From positions 25,908,268 through 25,972,267 of the forward strand of contig NC_030852.1 of NCBI RefSeq assembly GCF_000208745.1: a stretch of DNA of 64,000 nucleotides, in the 5' to 3' direction. This document shows positions 13,253 through 26,038 of this stretch, piece by piece. The translations under genes and the position numbers were made by a program. The notes below the pieces were generated by a model. The model was not told the DNA's origin, searched no databases, and saw only the letters and a list, made by a program, of their open reading frames with translations. Each line of letters opens with the position of its first letter. The stretch's first letter is position 1. The stretch is from Theobroma cacao (Eukaryota; Streptophyta; Magnoliopsida; Malvales; Malvaceae).

Positions 13253-13380
13253 ATGTGGTTGATATTTACAAAGCTGACTGACTTTTTGCCAAGAAGGAGA
13301 TGCTTATTTTAATGGTGGGTCTTGATGTTGCTAGTAAAACTACTATTTTGTATAATCTCAAGTTTGGTGGAAAAAAAAAA
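13253..13380 (+). pseudogene. ADP-ribosylation factor (ARF) pseudogene fragment
   Basis: The first codons read MWLIFTKL, against the family start MGLSFTKL. After a 4-base loss at about 13277-13284 the frame shifts, and 13285-13368 continues as the ARF N-terminus: a FAKKEM block, LMVGLD, and then [10 protein letters not shown]. Two key residues are lost: Gly2, needed for myristoylation, is Trp, and the P-loop GLDAAGKTT is GLDVASKTT. The match stops at 13370 and is followed at once by ten A. That fits an internally primed, truncated retrocopy. A copied exon 1 is the alternative, because the end may lie near an ARF exon border. No functional product is possible. Confidence 0.8.
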
Positions 13381-16300
13381 GCTAATGGCCACGCGTGGAA
13401 GATCGTTTTTGAAAAAAGAAGAGAGAGGATTAGATTATGGTGAGGATAATTTGACAAAAATATTATAAAAGAAAAATAACTTTCTCTCCATAAAAAAAAA
13501 TATATATTTTTTCACGTCTTTTTTACAAATCAAACACCGTAAACATTTCATAGCCAATTAAAATGTAAGAAATCTTCCCTATTTACAGTGTAACAAACAC
13601 CCCCTTAGTTCATGAAGTGAAAGTAATTTTCACCCGACAAAGAGAAAGTAAAAAAAAAAAAAATTTCCCTACTTATCCTTGACACTTCTCTTCCTATGTT
13701 ATCTTATTCTTCTTCCTCCTTCCCCCACTCACCTGCACATTTTGATCAACTCTTCTTCTTTTTCTTCCTCGGTCAACTCTTCCTCTCCCTGTCACCAGCA
13801 TCAGGGGTTACTTTTTTCAGTTAATATTTTTTTTTCTTTTTCATTCTCCAACATCAGGTGCTGCAGAGACGAGACTAGGGTACCAAAAATTGCAGCAATT
13901 AAAGCGGGGGTAGAAGCAGAATCCACCAAAGAAATCCAATCACACAACAAAAAAAAAAAAAAATCAAAGTGAATGATCAATTGTTATTTATTTAAAAAAA
14001 AAAAAGAAATCATTAGTTAAAGAAGTTCAAAGAATAAAAAAATAAAAAAATTTTGAATAATATTTTTTTATTCATATAATAATTCTAGGTATTATTATTT
14101 TTAATATTTACAAATTTAGGATAAAAATAAATATTTAATAATTTTACATATTTTAATAATTAATATTAAAATATTATATTATTTTTGTCATGTTATTATT
14201 TATTATTTTAAATAATAAAGTTGAAAAGTTAAAATTTAAATAAAAAAAGATAAAAGTTTATTCAACTTTCATACATAAAGGTAATATTCTAAATTTACAT
14301 TATGCTCCCTATAAAATGCTTGTTAAATCAAACATTACAATATAATCTTCTCAATAATTACGTTCCCTACACTAATTACTTTCCCATATATTAAACGTTA
14401 TAAAATTATTTTTTTAGTTATCATATACCCAACAATCACATTCTTATAAAAATACCAATCATTATCTTAAATTTTCACCTCGCCATTATTCCATTTGCAT
14501 TTCAAATCCAATAAAACAAAAAAAAAAACTATTTGTATTATTACAATGCTTGTAATTTTATTGTAATGTCAACAAGGTAATTTTCCATTTAAGCAATTTT
14601 TGTCTATTTTTGATGAAAGCTTGATAAGTTGTACTAATAATTTATAGAAAATTTGGTATTTAAATATAACAATTGAGAGATTAGGAATTAGTACAAAAAT
14701 TAATTGAAAAATTAGCAAAAGTTAAGTGATCGAATTTACCCTTAAAATTTTTTAAATGTTTTGATTTAAAAAAAATGATCTCATGTAAACGCTAGGTTTA
14801 CATTGGAATCATTTACGTACATCCTTGTCTCCTTTGTTTAAGCTATATTTTGTACGACAATAGGACTAGATGGTTTATAATAACCTTCTTAAAACAACTC
14901 TTTGTCGAAAGGTGAGTTGCTCTAAAGTGACAATGTTAAAAAAATAATAATTTATATTTGATGCGTGTTTAGTATATAATATTTATATATAATCATTTTA
15001 TTACAAAATCATTTTTATAATCTATATAAATAAAATTTTATTAAATTTTTTTAAACTATGAGCATATATTTTAAAAAAATTAATTTTTAAATTTGTTTAT
15101 TAACGAAATGATAAATTCTAAAGAAGTAATAGTATTAAATTCAAATTGTCAACTTTACAATGGTTTGCTGTTGCTTTTGTTCAATAATAAATTGCACTTA
15201 TATCTTGAATGTTCCATCTCTCAAATACAAGAAAGAATATTATATTATATATATTTATATTTACTTTTTTGCTGAAAGTTATAACATGAATGCATGCAAC
15301 TTGTTCACAAAATCATAATAATAGACGATTAAATAAAAAGCTTGCACATGGGTTGATCTTTAAATTATCTTCACTTCAAGTACAAACTCAACATTCTTTT
15401 TGAGTAAAAAAACACAAAAAAGAGATGCATTATTTGAAAATTGTTTAGGATTTGTTTTTATCATAACTTAAAACTCTTAAATCCTAATGGTGGGAATTGG
15501 AAAGCTGGAACAGCAAGCGATCTGAACCAACAGATTTGGTGCTTTGACAAACGAATTTCTCCTATTTATGATCATGATGAGGATTTTGATGTATGCTACA
15601 AAAAACGATGACATTTTTTGATTGTTGTGAAGGAAATGAAGCCAAGTATGCCCAAACACAGCCTAAACAGCAAAGGGTACCCAACTCCAATCAGAGATGC
15701 AGATGAGGTTGTTCCAGCCCACCTGATGTAGAGTGGAGAAAGGTCTAGGGGAATAGGGCCCACCGGATGAACGGTCCAAGTGGTAGAGTCAGTATTCACA
15801 ATCATGGTCAGGCTCACCAGTGTGTCCATCCCACGTGCCGATCTGCCCCGGGGGGCGTGGCCCCCTGCCCTGCTGAGTTTGAAAGTTGAGACCTTTTTGT
15901 ACTGAGGGCCGACATCCCCAGGCCTACCATCAAAGCAATAATCCATCTCCAAATATCATACTTACTTATTTACTCAGAAAGTAAAAAGATTGGAAAATAA
16001 ATTTTATTTGGAAATAAAAGGTCCCCTAATCCGCACCCCCCCCCCCCCCCTACTCACCCCCCAAACGCACGTGCGACTCTAATTATTACCCTTCCACCCC
16101 CCCTCCGTCCTCATCTCTCAAAAGGGAAGAAAAAGCTTTCATTAAAATATTGAAAATTGGTAGCAGTAAAATATTAAGATAATACTAAAAAGATTAAAAA
16201 AAAAGGAAAGCTCAAAAAGGATACTCATAGCCCAATAACGTGATCCGTTATTTCCCATGCTTTGGCTCTTCTATAACGGAACTCTCGCTGTTCCTTTAAC

Positions 16301-16612
16301 AGTGATTTGATCACAATATCCTTTACTCTCCATTATATTTACCCCAAAGCGTAATGCTGATAGGACTGGGAGTTTAAATCGAAATTGAGTATGAATAGAT
16401 GCAATGCCATTGGATGCAATGAAACGTTAATTCAAAAGTAATTTCGGATTTAAAATTATTGGACACCTATTAAGATTTTTCTTAATGGAAGCAGGGAGTA
16501 ATATGAGGAGGACAACGAGGGTGGATTGGTCATTCCAAGCATTGAAGTTGGTTAAGTCATTTTGCATGGGAAATATGGGTAGTAAGGTAATTAGGGCATG
16601 TGCTGAGTTGTT

Positions 16613-16620
16613 TATATAAA
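16613..16620 (+). promoter_or_regulatory. TATA box of the SGR5-like gene
   Basis: TATATAAA lies 70 bases before the ATG at 16690. This would place transcription start near 16645, so the in-frame ATG at 16600 upstream of the box is unlikely to be used. That supports the shorter start. Confidence 0.6.
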
Positions 16621-16689
16621 GGAGCAGTTTCTGTCACCCCACTATCTCTCCCTCCCTCGGTCTCTTCTTTGCTTAAACCTCTTTTCTAT

Positions 16690-17202
16690 ATGGAAGAGGA
16701 AGATCAAAAAGAACTGCAGCTGCTCCCCACTTCTCTCTCCATAGCGTCATCATCCCAGATGTCATCTCGGGCGTCTGATTCTTCACTAAGATATCGATCG
16801 ACGACGACGAGTGATCAATACGAAGGGCCATCACTCGACTTGCAACTATCGATCAGCCTCCGGCCAATCCAGCAACCATCGAATTGTGTTATTGCAGGAC
16901 CCATTTGTGACTTCGGTGATGTTAAGGCTGACACAAGCTGCGTTGAGTCCTTGAAATGGCAGGCGGCGGAGCAAATTCGATTGGCAGCTATCGAAAAGGC
17001 TTATGCAGAGAGACTGAGGGACCTTACAAAGAGGGAAAGGGAGTTGGCACAATCTGAATTTGCGAGGGCTAGGCATATGTGGCAAAGAGCTATGGAGGAA
17101 GTGGAAAAAGCTGAGAGAATGAAGGAGAGAGCAACAAGGAAGATAGATTCTACGTGCATGGAGATTACTTGCCAGTCTTGCAGGCAAAGGTTCAGGCCTT
17201 GA
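16690..17202 (+). CDS. Short SHOOT GRAVITROPISM 5/IDD16-like coiled-coil protein without IDD zinc fingers
   Basis: Single exon, 170 residues. The N-terminus is Ser-rich. LDLQL at residues 49-53 fits an EAR-type LxLxL repression motif. Residues about 87-153 are Glu/Arg/Ala-rich and strongly helical, as a coiled coil. The C-terminus has three cysteines, C156, C161 and C164, before the end RQRFRP. I remember this coiled coil and Cys-containing tail from short plant proteins annotated as SGR5-like or indeterminate-domain 16-like. The four zinc fingers of true IDD factors are absent. A role in repression or as a dimerising partner is inferred only. The start follows a TATA box by 70 bases, and AATAAA follows at 17343. 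Confidence 0.75.
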   Translation: MEEEDQKELQLLPTSLSIASSSQMSSRASDSSLRYRSTTTSDQYEGPSLDLQLSISLRPIQQPSNCVIAGPICDFGDVKADTSCVESLKWQAAEQIRLAAIEKAYAERLRDLTKRERELAQSEFARARHMWQRAMEEVEKAERMKERATRKIDSTCMEITCQSCRQRFRP

Positions 17203-17439
17203 TGCTTTCATATAAACCCTTGTTTAAGATATAGCTGAGTTTTTGTTCCATAACCGAGTTTGTTATTGGGGTTTGAAAATTTGGGCATTGGATTTATGCA
17301 ACTTCCTTCAGCATAGAAGAAGGAAATAACCCAAAAGAACACAATAAAAGCAGCACGAAAACTATGCAATGTCTATTTTTAATTCATTGCAATTGGTGTT
17401 TATGATGAATAATTAACCAAATGATAAACTGAAATGAGA

Positions 17440-17471
<32 letters not shown>

Positions 17472-20400
17472 ACTACATGTTGCCAAGAAATTTGAGTCCC
17501 AAATTCAGTTTTCTGTTTGAGTTTGTGTTGTTAATGTCCTGATCAGCTTGGTTTTCATGAATGAACAATTACGGATAAACTATACTATCAAACGGCAAAC
17601 TTAGATATGTTCCAAGTTCAAATTTTACCAGGAGAACAAAGAGGATAATAACAATGGCCTGTGCCTGTCTACAGCAGGAAATTTGATTTATTGTTTTGGT
17701 GACAACCTGACAGGAGTTATGAGTGTACTTAGAGATCATGAAGCACAAATTGAATTTTAGATAGATCATTTGTAAATGAGAGCCTCCTAATAGTTTTCCT
17801 GGCATTCTTATGAGATCATGAAAGTTTCCAGATGAATTTATCTTTTACTTTACTGTCATGATGCACACAGCTAGAATCAATTAACTTGGTGCATTATTGT
17901 CCTAATTCTTTCGGTTGGTGATACATTATTGTCCTAATTGCTAACACGCTTTTCTAGCACAACTTCACACAAATATCAGATAAATGGATATGCATTTTAG
18001 CTTTTGAGAATGCAAAAGTACTAGAGAAGCAGATTGGCAGGGATGTCTTATCTGCTAATATTTGTAAGATTGAATCATCATGTGTCTCACTGATGCTATT
18101 CCCACTATCAAGAGTAAGGTGTATGGATGAAAAATCCTAACCCACAACATAAAATATACAGATCAAACATCTGGCTTCTGAAGGGATACAATTTAGTGAT
18201 CAGTTGTGAAGAAAAATGTAACATCCAGTGATCAAATGCTATTCCCATTATCAAGTATAAGTTTGCAGCCTGCTGCATAACTTGCTCACCCCAGCAAAAC
18301 AAACCAAGTTTCAAGTTATTTCCAAAATGGTCTGCGGTCCTCAACAGGTGGGATTATAACAGTGCTAAAGAGTTCGAGCCAGGATCTCCATCAGCAAGAA
18401 GCACACAGATTATGGAAAGTTAATAGTTATTCAACGAAAATCAAATTCGATATCGAATTGAATTGGTCTCAGCTTAGTTGGTGATATCTTGGGCATTAAT
18501 TAGCCAAGCACACATGCTCATAATTGCATACTGTTGAAACTCAGGAAACTCGTAATTTGCCCTTGATGAGTCAAACCTGCCACCTCGAGAGTCAAATTCA
18601 GAACCTTGATTTTGATAGAAGGGCGAAATGAATCAGAACAAAAAGTAAGTAATTCATCAACAAGAAGACAGAATAGCTGTATCCACTTGTATTCAACTTC
18701 TTAACTTTTGCTCACCAGAAACCAAACACCCACTACCCATGTCCGGGATCCAACACAAAAGAGACATTTTTGGATAGGATGACTCTACTAAAGCATCAGT
18801 CAGAGTAGATAATAGTGAAGCTTTCAAGATGTTGTGACAATGGAGTTAGCTTGATTTGTCAGCAACCTCCGAACACATTACTCATGTACCATTTATCTGT
18901 TAGGGAGTAGCTTCAATAATACACCGATTTGATTCTTTGATGAGGTCAAGACTCAAGAGTCTAGACATAATCTAGTGGGGGCAAAGGATCATGAAGTTTC
19001 AAAATTAGGCCCTCATGAAAAGCACATTTTTCAAATACATATAAAGAAAAAGGATGTGAACTAAGAAAGTACCTATGATTAACTTAATTATTAGTTTAAT
19101 ATTTCTTTATTTGGTTGCAAGAATCTTCTAAGAGACTAACCTAATTCAGGATCTAAAGCATAATTTGCTTTTTCGCCACTAACCACTCTGGTGTTCTTGT
19201 TTCCTCAACCAACTATATCAGAAACGCAACTTCAAAAGCAATTCTTTGGTTGTTTTAAGGCTTGTAGTTCGAACAAAATCACTGCTCCTCTTTGGAACTA
19301 GCAAGAGGGCAGCCTTCTGCAACTAAGAAATAAGAACATAACATGCAAGAATTCATTGGAACCAAGCAGCTTTTTTAATTTTTCCTCTTACCATAAAACT
19401 ATGCACTACTATATAAAACAGCAGCAATCATGATTTATGGCGATGAAACCTGATGGTACTGCTGTAAACAACTGCAAGTTCAGAGATAAGGGAGAAAAAA
19501 GACAAGGCTACTTGGAAATGGATTCCAGTGATGGAAATTCACGACCTTGGGGAGTTAAGAAATCACAAGGAAATGCTCAATGGTTGTGTCCTAGTTTGAG
19601 TTGCATAATCACCTAACAATCATATTGATGGGAGACCGTATGCTGACACATGACCACTTGCATTATAGGTTCCTTGTCTTGTATTGCTTATTTGGTTACA
19701 ATCATAGAATTGCAACAGCCATCAATTCTTCCATAAAGTTGAAGTGCAGGATAAAGATGTAGGACATGCTAGCCAAACAATCAAACTAGTCATTATGACA
19801 AAACCTTAACATTTGTCTTTTCACGTTTGTCCACATATTATGATGAAGTGATACTGTTTGTTTATTAAAGTTTGATGTAGATATGGTTAATCATAAGACC
19901 GACCCTTATTAAGATGAATTGTAAAGAAGCGATCATCCTTATCTCCTTACACCAATGGTATGAAACAGAACAGTTTCGAAGACCAGATTTATCTTAATGC
20001 ACCTGTCCAGTCCTTGCTACCAAAACCAAACAAGCTTTTCGTCCCAGTGCTCAGGGATAATGGAAAGCATATCACCATCTATGCCATGTAGTATATAAGC
20101 ATTTTGTATGAGTTAACATAGCTCAACTATACTGAACTGCTATTTCTGATTTCCCTGTAAAGTATAAACCCTGCTAATTTTATCCAAAATTGAACATCTG
20201 CAGTCTAGTAGAGAAGGCAGTTTGAATCTTTTGAAAGTTCAAAATTTGACTGGCACTGTCAGAACTAGATGTACATTACATATGGCGTCATGTGAGAAAT
20301 CAGAAATATTTGGCAAAGGGAAGGTGAATTTTCCTTCAAACTATAGGTGTTGGCGCCAATAGTGGTAATGAGAGAGCAGGATGATCATAAATGTACAAGA

Positions 20401-21833
20401 TCGTTTAGACTTCTAGTCGAGTCGTTTATGAACAAATCTTGAGTGAAAAAAAGAAAGTAAAAAAGGCAACTTTTTGAAATTTAGAAAGTTTCAGTCCTTC
20501 AGAGATCATGGTGGGACTCAAAAATCATAGTCGAAACATGTGCAAACGTGAATCCTTCCCACCAAATTAGAAAGAAAGAAAGAAAGAAAGAAAAATAATA
20601 ATAGTAAAAAAAAAACTGGGCTATACACCAATCGGTCTGAAGATATAAGAACTTTATCTCTTACAAAAGCTAAAGAGATAAAGATGTTGCAGCGAGCTTC
20701 CTAACAAAGTACTCAAGGGGCTGCATTGAGTCATTGACATCAAACGATGGACCTGCAGGGAAGACTTATACTCATCATAAGCCAAAAAAATTCCAATGTC
20801 CCCCCCATCTGCTAATTATGACTTGTAATACAAAAAAGTTAAATACTATCTATCAAAGCGTGGGAACATGGTACTACAACCAGAATCTTTTTAGGTCCTT
20901 CACATTGACCCAAATTTCATTTACCTTTCGGCTGAAGGATGTCGTTGAAATGCCATATCTAATCATGCTTTTTTATATGTTTAAATTACCCCTTAAAGCT
21001 TTATCTTGTTTTTCCTTCCAAATCTGCCCTGTAGCTAAAAAGACTAATTATCGAAAAGTTGGATGCCAAAAAATCATGGACTAATACTTAAATCGATTCT
21101 TAATCTATTTAGGATAATTTTAGATCATTAATTGTTATTAATCAAAATATTACTTATCATTTTATATCACATAATATTGATATAGTATGTTCATATATTA
21201 TAGTAGATGATGATATGATGTGTTAATGTGATATATGATATGATCACATGATATTTTTATTTTCCATGTAAACGTCACATGACATAAAAAATTACAAGTG
21301 ATGTTTTGATTAATGTGAGTTAGTCAATTGTTAGTTATAAAAACTTGTTTGATTCAAAATAAAAATATAAAAATTTAATTTAATATAATAGAAAAATAAA
21401 ATGTATTTAAAATTTTTAAATCATTTAAATTTTTTAAAAATATTATGTTAAAAATCATAAAATAATATAAAATACATACTCACATGAGGGATTATAAAAG
21501 TGACAAAAGGAAAAAAGAAAAGAGATTGGGATTTCTTTCTTTGTTTTTTATTTCCTTCTTTCGGGTTTTAAATAACAATTTCTTTGGGATCTTTAAAAAA
21601 AAAACACAATTTCTTTGCATTTCTTTTGTTTCTCCAATAGTAAGGTAACACTGCCACTGGCGGTAACTTGGCGGGAGTTCGTTACATGGACAAAACGGTG
21701 CGTTTGATCAAGTAACTCAAAAAAGGGGGGTTTTTTTTTTTCATCGAACCAAAGAAAGAAGGTATACGCAAAACCGCGCTAACGTTTTAGAATTTGAGAT
21801 TGGGAGTTTGGGACCAATTTTCTCCGTACAACA
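17203..21833. other. Intergenic region without recognised genes
   Basis: 4.6 kb with no open frame that I can assign. It contains an AT microsatellite (about 17441-17467), a GAAA tract (about 20571-20591) and AT-rich sequence from 21080. The middle, 17500-20700, is less AT-rich than the flanks and has many short interrupted frames. It could hold a noncoding transcript or old decayed elements, but nothing specific is supported. The last 200 bases are the promoter of the TITAN-like gene. Confidence 0.5.
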
Positions 21834-24800
21834 ATGGAGGATCGTTCGGAGAAACCAAACCCTAACCCTAAATCGCACTTCAAGAACCAAAATTACGACA
21901 ATACAAAGGGGGAGAAGAAGCAGAAGAAGAAGAGCGAATTTGAGTTTTGCAAGGTTTGTAAGCTGAATCACAACCAAGGGCCACGTCATAAATATTTCCC
22001 TAACCACAAAAACTCCCTCTCCGCTTTCCTTTCTCGGATTCAGAACAAAATTAACGACATTCGCTTCTTCTTGAAAAACCCCACCATTATTCGACCTGAA
22101 CACGCCGAACGCAACCGATTTTGGTGCGTCTTCTGCGATGCTGATGTCGACGAGCTCGATAGCTCTTTCGCTTGGTAAGCTTTTTAATTTTGAAGCGGTT
22201 TCATTTTTTTTTAATTTAAGTCTAAAATTCATCTGAACACAGAAACTTTGAAGCTTGGCTCAACTTAGTTAAATAGTTTGGAATTTACAGCCATTTTAGA
22301 TTAGTTACTTAGAAAGCAAAGGGAAAATCGGAAACTAAAAGTTTGGATTTAATGAGTGAAATTTATCAAAATAAACAAGATTGCTTTGCGTTGCCTACAA
22401 TATCTCAGTGACTGAATTTTGATGGTGTTCGTGTTTTTGGTTCTTTGCAAAGTGAAAATGCTATTAATCACTTGGTGAGCGCGCATCACCTGAAGAATTT
22501 GAAGCATTTTCTCTGGCAATATGGTGGTAAGATGGACTGTTTGGACATGTATAGGATATTGGAAACTGATCTAACTAAGGTATGGCCATTAGATTGTTAG
22601 TAAAAGATCTCCAAAGAAAGCTTGGAATGATATTAATTGTGTTAAAGAGTTCATTTTTGGTCATTGTAGTGGCAGAAGAAGTGCAAGTCATTGAAGAGTG
22701 AAGCTGTGGCTGCCCTTGGTGAAGGATCTTGTGGAGTTGTATATGGAACTTCTTATGATATCCAAAATAATGTCAACTTTGACAAAATAAATAATCTTGA
22801 ACAGAATGATATTAACCCTCTCAAATCAAGTTATTCAAATGTTGTTACGCCTTTACAGTACCATACGAATGAGTCTCAGATATCTAATTCAAGATTCTCC
22901 GAAGTTGCAAACTTTGGTTCAAATTTGCATGATGTTAACTTTTCTTTGCCTGCGGCTGCATGTTCCAATATTAGTTTGTGGAACTCGAATGATTTGACAG
23001 GTATGCATGTCTGGTTATTTGATATTTTTCTCATTTAATCTAGTTCTAGTTGTTTCACTGATATCTCAGTGAGGGTTTCTTACATAAAAAATGAGAATAC
23101 ACTTATTAGTTTTGTTTTTATGTTCTCTGTGCTTGAATTGCCAGCTAACAGCATAAGCCAACATGATCTTCTTTACAAGAATGGAATATGCTCAGCCAAT
23201 GCTTACCTGAGTCATATTGGGGTAAGTTTATTCATCCATGCGTTTTGCCTATGGAGCTAATTTCATTTAATTGTTTCTGAGAAAGAATCTTGTGACTGTT
23301 CTTATTATGCTAAAATTTGAAGCCATCCCATAACAATATTATATGCTTATTGGGATATGGTATTTAGTACCTGGCTTTGTTCCTAGAGTTGAATGCAGAG
23401 CCTTGTCCATCCTTATTTTGCCATGCCACTTTCCCTCAGGCTCTTGAGGAAGTTGATCATGTAAGTAGTTAAATCATGAGGTGCACACTTGAGACTCTTC
23501 ACCTTGATGGACACCTTGAAACTGCCTCCCATAGTAAAGTGCATTGCTGGATTGGAGAGCTTGCTCTTTTGTATTCGACTGAAGCTTCCTCTCTTTAAAC
23601 CCAGCTTTACCATCTCACATGTGATCTTACTGTTAAGGGTCTTTACTAGTTTCCATTAGTACTTACTTGCAGTTGGATTCTCAGGATTTTGGTTTGGAGT
23701 TAAGTTGCATAGGCGACAATTGCTATTACCGTTATTTGCCATTGAAGTGCCTGCTCATTATTTTCTATTTAAATGCTCGCTTCTTTATGCCATATCTTTA
23801 CTGTTTAAAATTTCACCGGTGCTAATTATATCATGTGCTTGAACTTTGAATATAGTACTGTATGCCTGGTATGCAACAAGCCCATCATCTGGATTCCTTC
23901 TCATGATTTTTTTTCTATGAAGTTCTGCTGTTTTCTAGGATTTCACAGACTAGTTTCTTCATACATGAAATTACAGTTATGTTTTTCGCGAATATATATT
24001 ATGTCTCATACAGGTGTGCCAAGTGTATCAGGGTGGAAGCATGGTGAATAGAGAAAGCAGTTCTCAGGGTAATGCTCTAATTAGATTTTGCTTTCATATA
24101 ATTCTATTTTCATTCCAAGTCACTCTAAAATGTAAAAAAACAGTGTGCTAAAAAATTTGCTTATAGTTGCCTTGTAGCAAAGTGGAGGGATGCTTTTGAG
24201 AATGCTAATTTGTATTCATCATCTTATGACCATATTTTTTCTTCAGGTTTGCTGAGCCTAACTGAAGTTGCTTCCCTGTCAACAGTAGATGCTGGAGGAA
24301 ATGTGCATTCTGGAGCACCCCCTCCCTGGTTTGAAGCAAAACCAGCTTTAAGTAGCTTTATTTCATCAAATAAGTCACAGAAATCCTCTAAGTTGAATCC
24401 AAAAAGGGTGGGAGCTGCTTGGGCTGAGAAGCGAAAGATGGAGCTGGAGAAGGAGAAGAGAGGGGAGATTGTCAAGAGTGATTGTGATGCTAACTGGCTT
24501 CCTAATTTTGGTAGAGTTTGGCAGTCAGGTAGCAGGAAGGAATCTAGAAAAGAATTTGAGATCGAGAAACAGAAGTTCCTCAAGGTTGAAAGTCATTCTG
24601 AGATGCCAATTAAGATACAGCCTTATATCAGCAAGCGAATGGTAAGCATCACATTTTCATATACCACATCATTCTGAAGGCTAGTTTCTCAAGAGGTAGA
24701 AGTGGAATGACAAACATGTGCTCTATTCCATGCTCACTTAAGGCATCAGCTTGTATGGCTGTCATTTGGGTAAGGTGACGTGTCTATGTATTATAATGCA

Positions 24801-25121
24801 GAACTTATAATGGCAATTCAAAAGTTAGCCAAGCTGGTCTTTGAGTTATCTTCTTAGCAGTAAAGGGCATGTTCGTAGAATCTCATTACTTTGCTTCAAA
24901 ATGCAACTAATCAACTGCGTCTTGAGTAGATTCACTTTAGTTTGAGTATTTTCCAGGAAGAAACTTGCTGCTTCTTGAAAAGATAATCGATCTAACTGTC
25001 TAGCTCTGGCATTATTGGCATTAGCTTATAAGTTTATACTGCATTATGTTGAAAGCAGATTGTATGTTTATGTTCCTAACCTTTCCCCCCTTTTTGGCAG
25101 CGAAGAGATTTTGGTGAATGA
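21834..25121 (+). CDS. TTL: TITAN-like protein, plant counterpart of CENATAC/CCDC84 (minor spliceosome)
   Basis: Coding exons: 21834-22174, 22453-22579, 22670-23000, 23145-23221, 24014-24068, 24247-24641, 25101-25121. All are GT-AG and in frame, giving 448 residues. The N-terminus carries two zinc-finger-like units: C39/C42 with H52/H58 (FCKVCKLNHNQGPRHK), and C98/C101 with H120 and H125/H126. The middle is low-complexity. The C-terminal part has the family's GAPPPWFEA block, the basic helix VGAAWAEKRKMELEKEK and the WLPNFGRVWQ segment. The Arabidopsis homologue, TITAN-LIKE, is needed for embryo and endosperm development. The animal homologue CENATAC acts in U12-type intron splicing; carrying that role over is inference. 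The last exon has only six codons plus stop. It converges on the DUF579 gene. Confidence 0.9.
21857..21872 (+). promoter_or_regulatory. Telo-box (two telomere-like units) in TTL exon 1
   Basis: AAACCCTAACCCTAAA lies within the first coding exon, where it encodes KPNPNPK. Telo-boxes (AAACCCTAA) near starts of plant housekeeping genes bind TRB-type proteins. Here the motif is 23 bases after the ATG, so both coding and regulatory readings are possible. Confidence 0.45.
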
Positions 25122-26038
25122 TAACTAGTGACCATGCAAAGAAAAGAAACTCTGGTGAAGCTGATGCTCAAAGAATCAAGTAGCATTCTTTTGTTTTTCC
25201 CCTCCCATGGTGAATCTAAAGATTCACAGGGAGAAATTTTCAGGAGAAGGGGCAGTGGGTCATGGTGATTTCACCCTAAGATATTTAGGAAATGTTGAGA
25301 TCCTTAAATGTGTTACACCTGGATTCTTATCCTACCTCTCAAAGTTGTGCACATTGTACAGCATAAGAAATACAAATTATCTTCCCTCCCGGATCTTTTA
25401 CTTTCCTCACAAAATGTACCATTGGCTGTGTTTCGTTCTTTCTATAGCAAGCAGATGTGCTGTTTTGAATTTGAACCATGGATTTCTGAGCAATGGCACC
25501 CAGATTATTCATACAATTAGCAACCTGAACAATGGCCACTTTACCTTAACTTATTACAATATTTCGGGTCATACACGATATTATGAAAGAAGCTGTTAGT
25601 AACAACCAAGTGCATCTATTGTTTCTAAATTTACACGCATATGAGCAAAATATGCAACAAGGCAGTCACACTCGTACTCTGACTGACCGAGTCCATCTGA
25701 TGTTTCTTCATATACACGCATATGAATAAAATATGCATTCCCGATACTCACAAATCTCTGATGTTTCTTCATTTACACGCATATGAATAAAATATGCAAT
25801 TCCAGATACTCACATATCTGCCTTCCTGAGCCGGAATTCCGTCGTCAACAATGTAGGGGATAATCGTGCCACTTATATATGATACCAGACCTAATATATC
25901 CTGGATGTGGCACTCCAATTTTGGTGATATATCTTTTATAACGCGAAATGTGATGGTATCTTACTCACAAATTCTAGGACGCACGACCTGTAGCAATGGT
26001 GCCACTGATTGTTCTGTTGCTGCAGAAAAAGAAGGCTA
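25122..26038. other. Convergent 3' region between TTL and DUF579 gene
   Basis: Holds both 3' untranslated regions and a tandem repeat at about 25608-25825. No additional gene is recognised. Confidence 0.6.
25608..25825. repeat. About three copies of a 61-bp tandem repeat
   Basis: The phrases 'gatgtttcttcat' and 'cgcatatgaataaaatatgc' recur with a period of about 61 bases. Two copies are close (from about 25697 and 25758) and one degenerate copy begins near 25608. Confidence 0.75.

Larger units (their letters stand above)
11538..16689. other. Long AT-rich intergenic region
   Basis: Very AT-rich sequence with many poly-A and poly-T runs. An AT-rich block at about 11815-11915 resembles one at 12090-12160, an imperfect direct repeat. 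Embedded items listed separately are a GC-richer island at 12288-12715, an ARF pseudogene fragment at 13253-13380, and the promoter of the SGR5-like gene. Around 13590 and 14300, phrases like 'aacaaacaccccctta' resemble ends of small DNA transposons, but I could not pair the termini. A GC-richer stretch at 15700-15940 carries a CACGTG G-box (15832-15837). A run of C lies near 16040. Confidence 0.6.

Noticed and set aside
15596..15952. 118-codon minus-strand frame in a GC-richer stretch
   Set aside because: No recognised domain; the stretch fits promoter sequence with a G-box better.
18360..18390. gttcgagcc resembling a tRNA B-box
   Set aside because: No A-box at the right distance and no cloverleaf stems.
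21741..22232. 163-codon minus-strand frame over TTL exon 1
   Set aside because: Antisense shadow of a well supported exon, with no domain.
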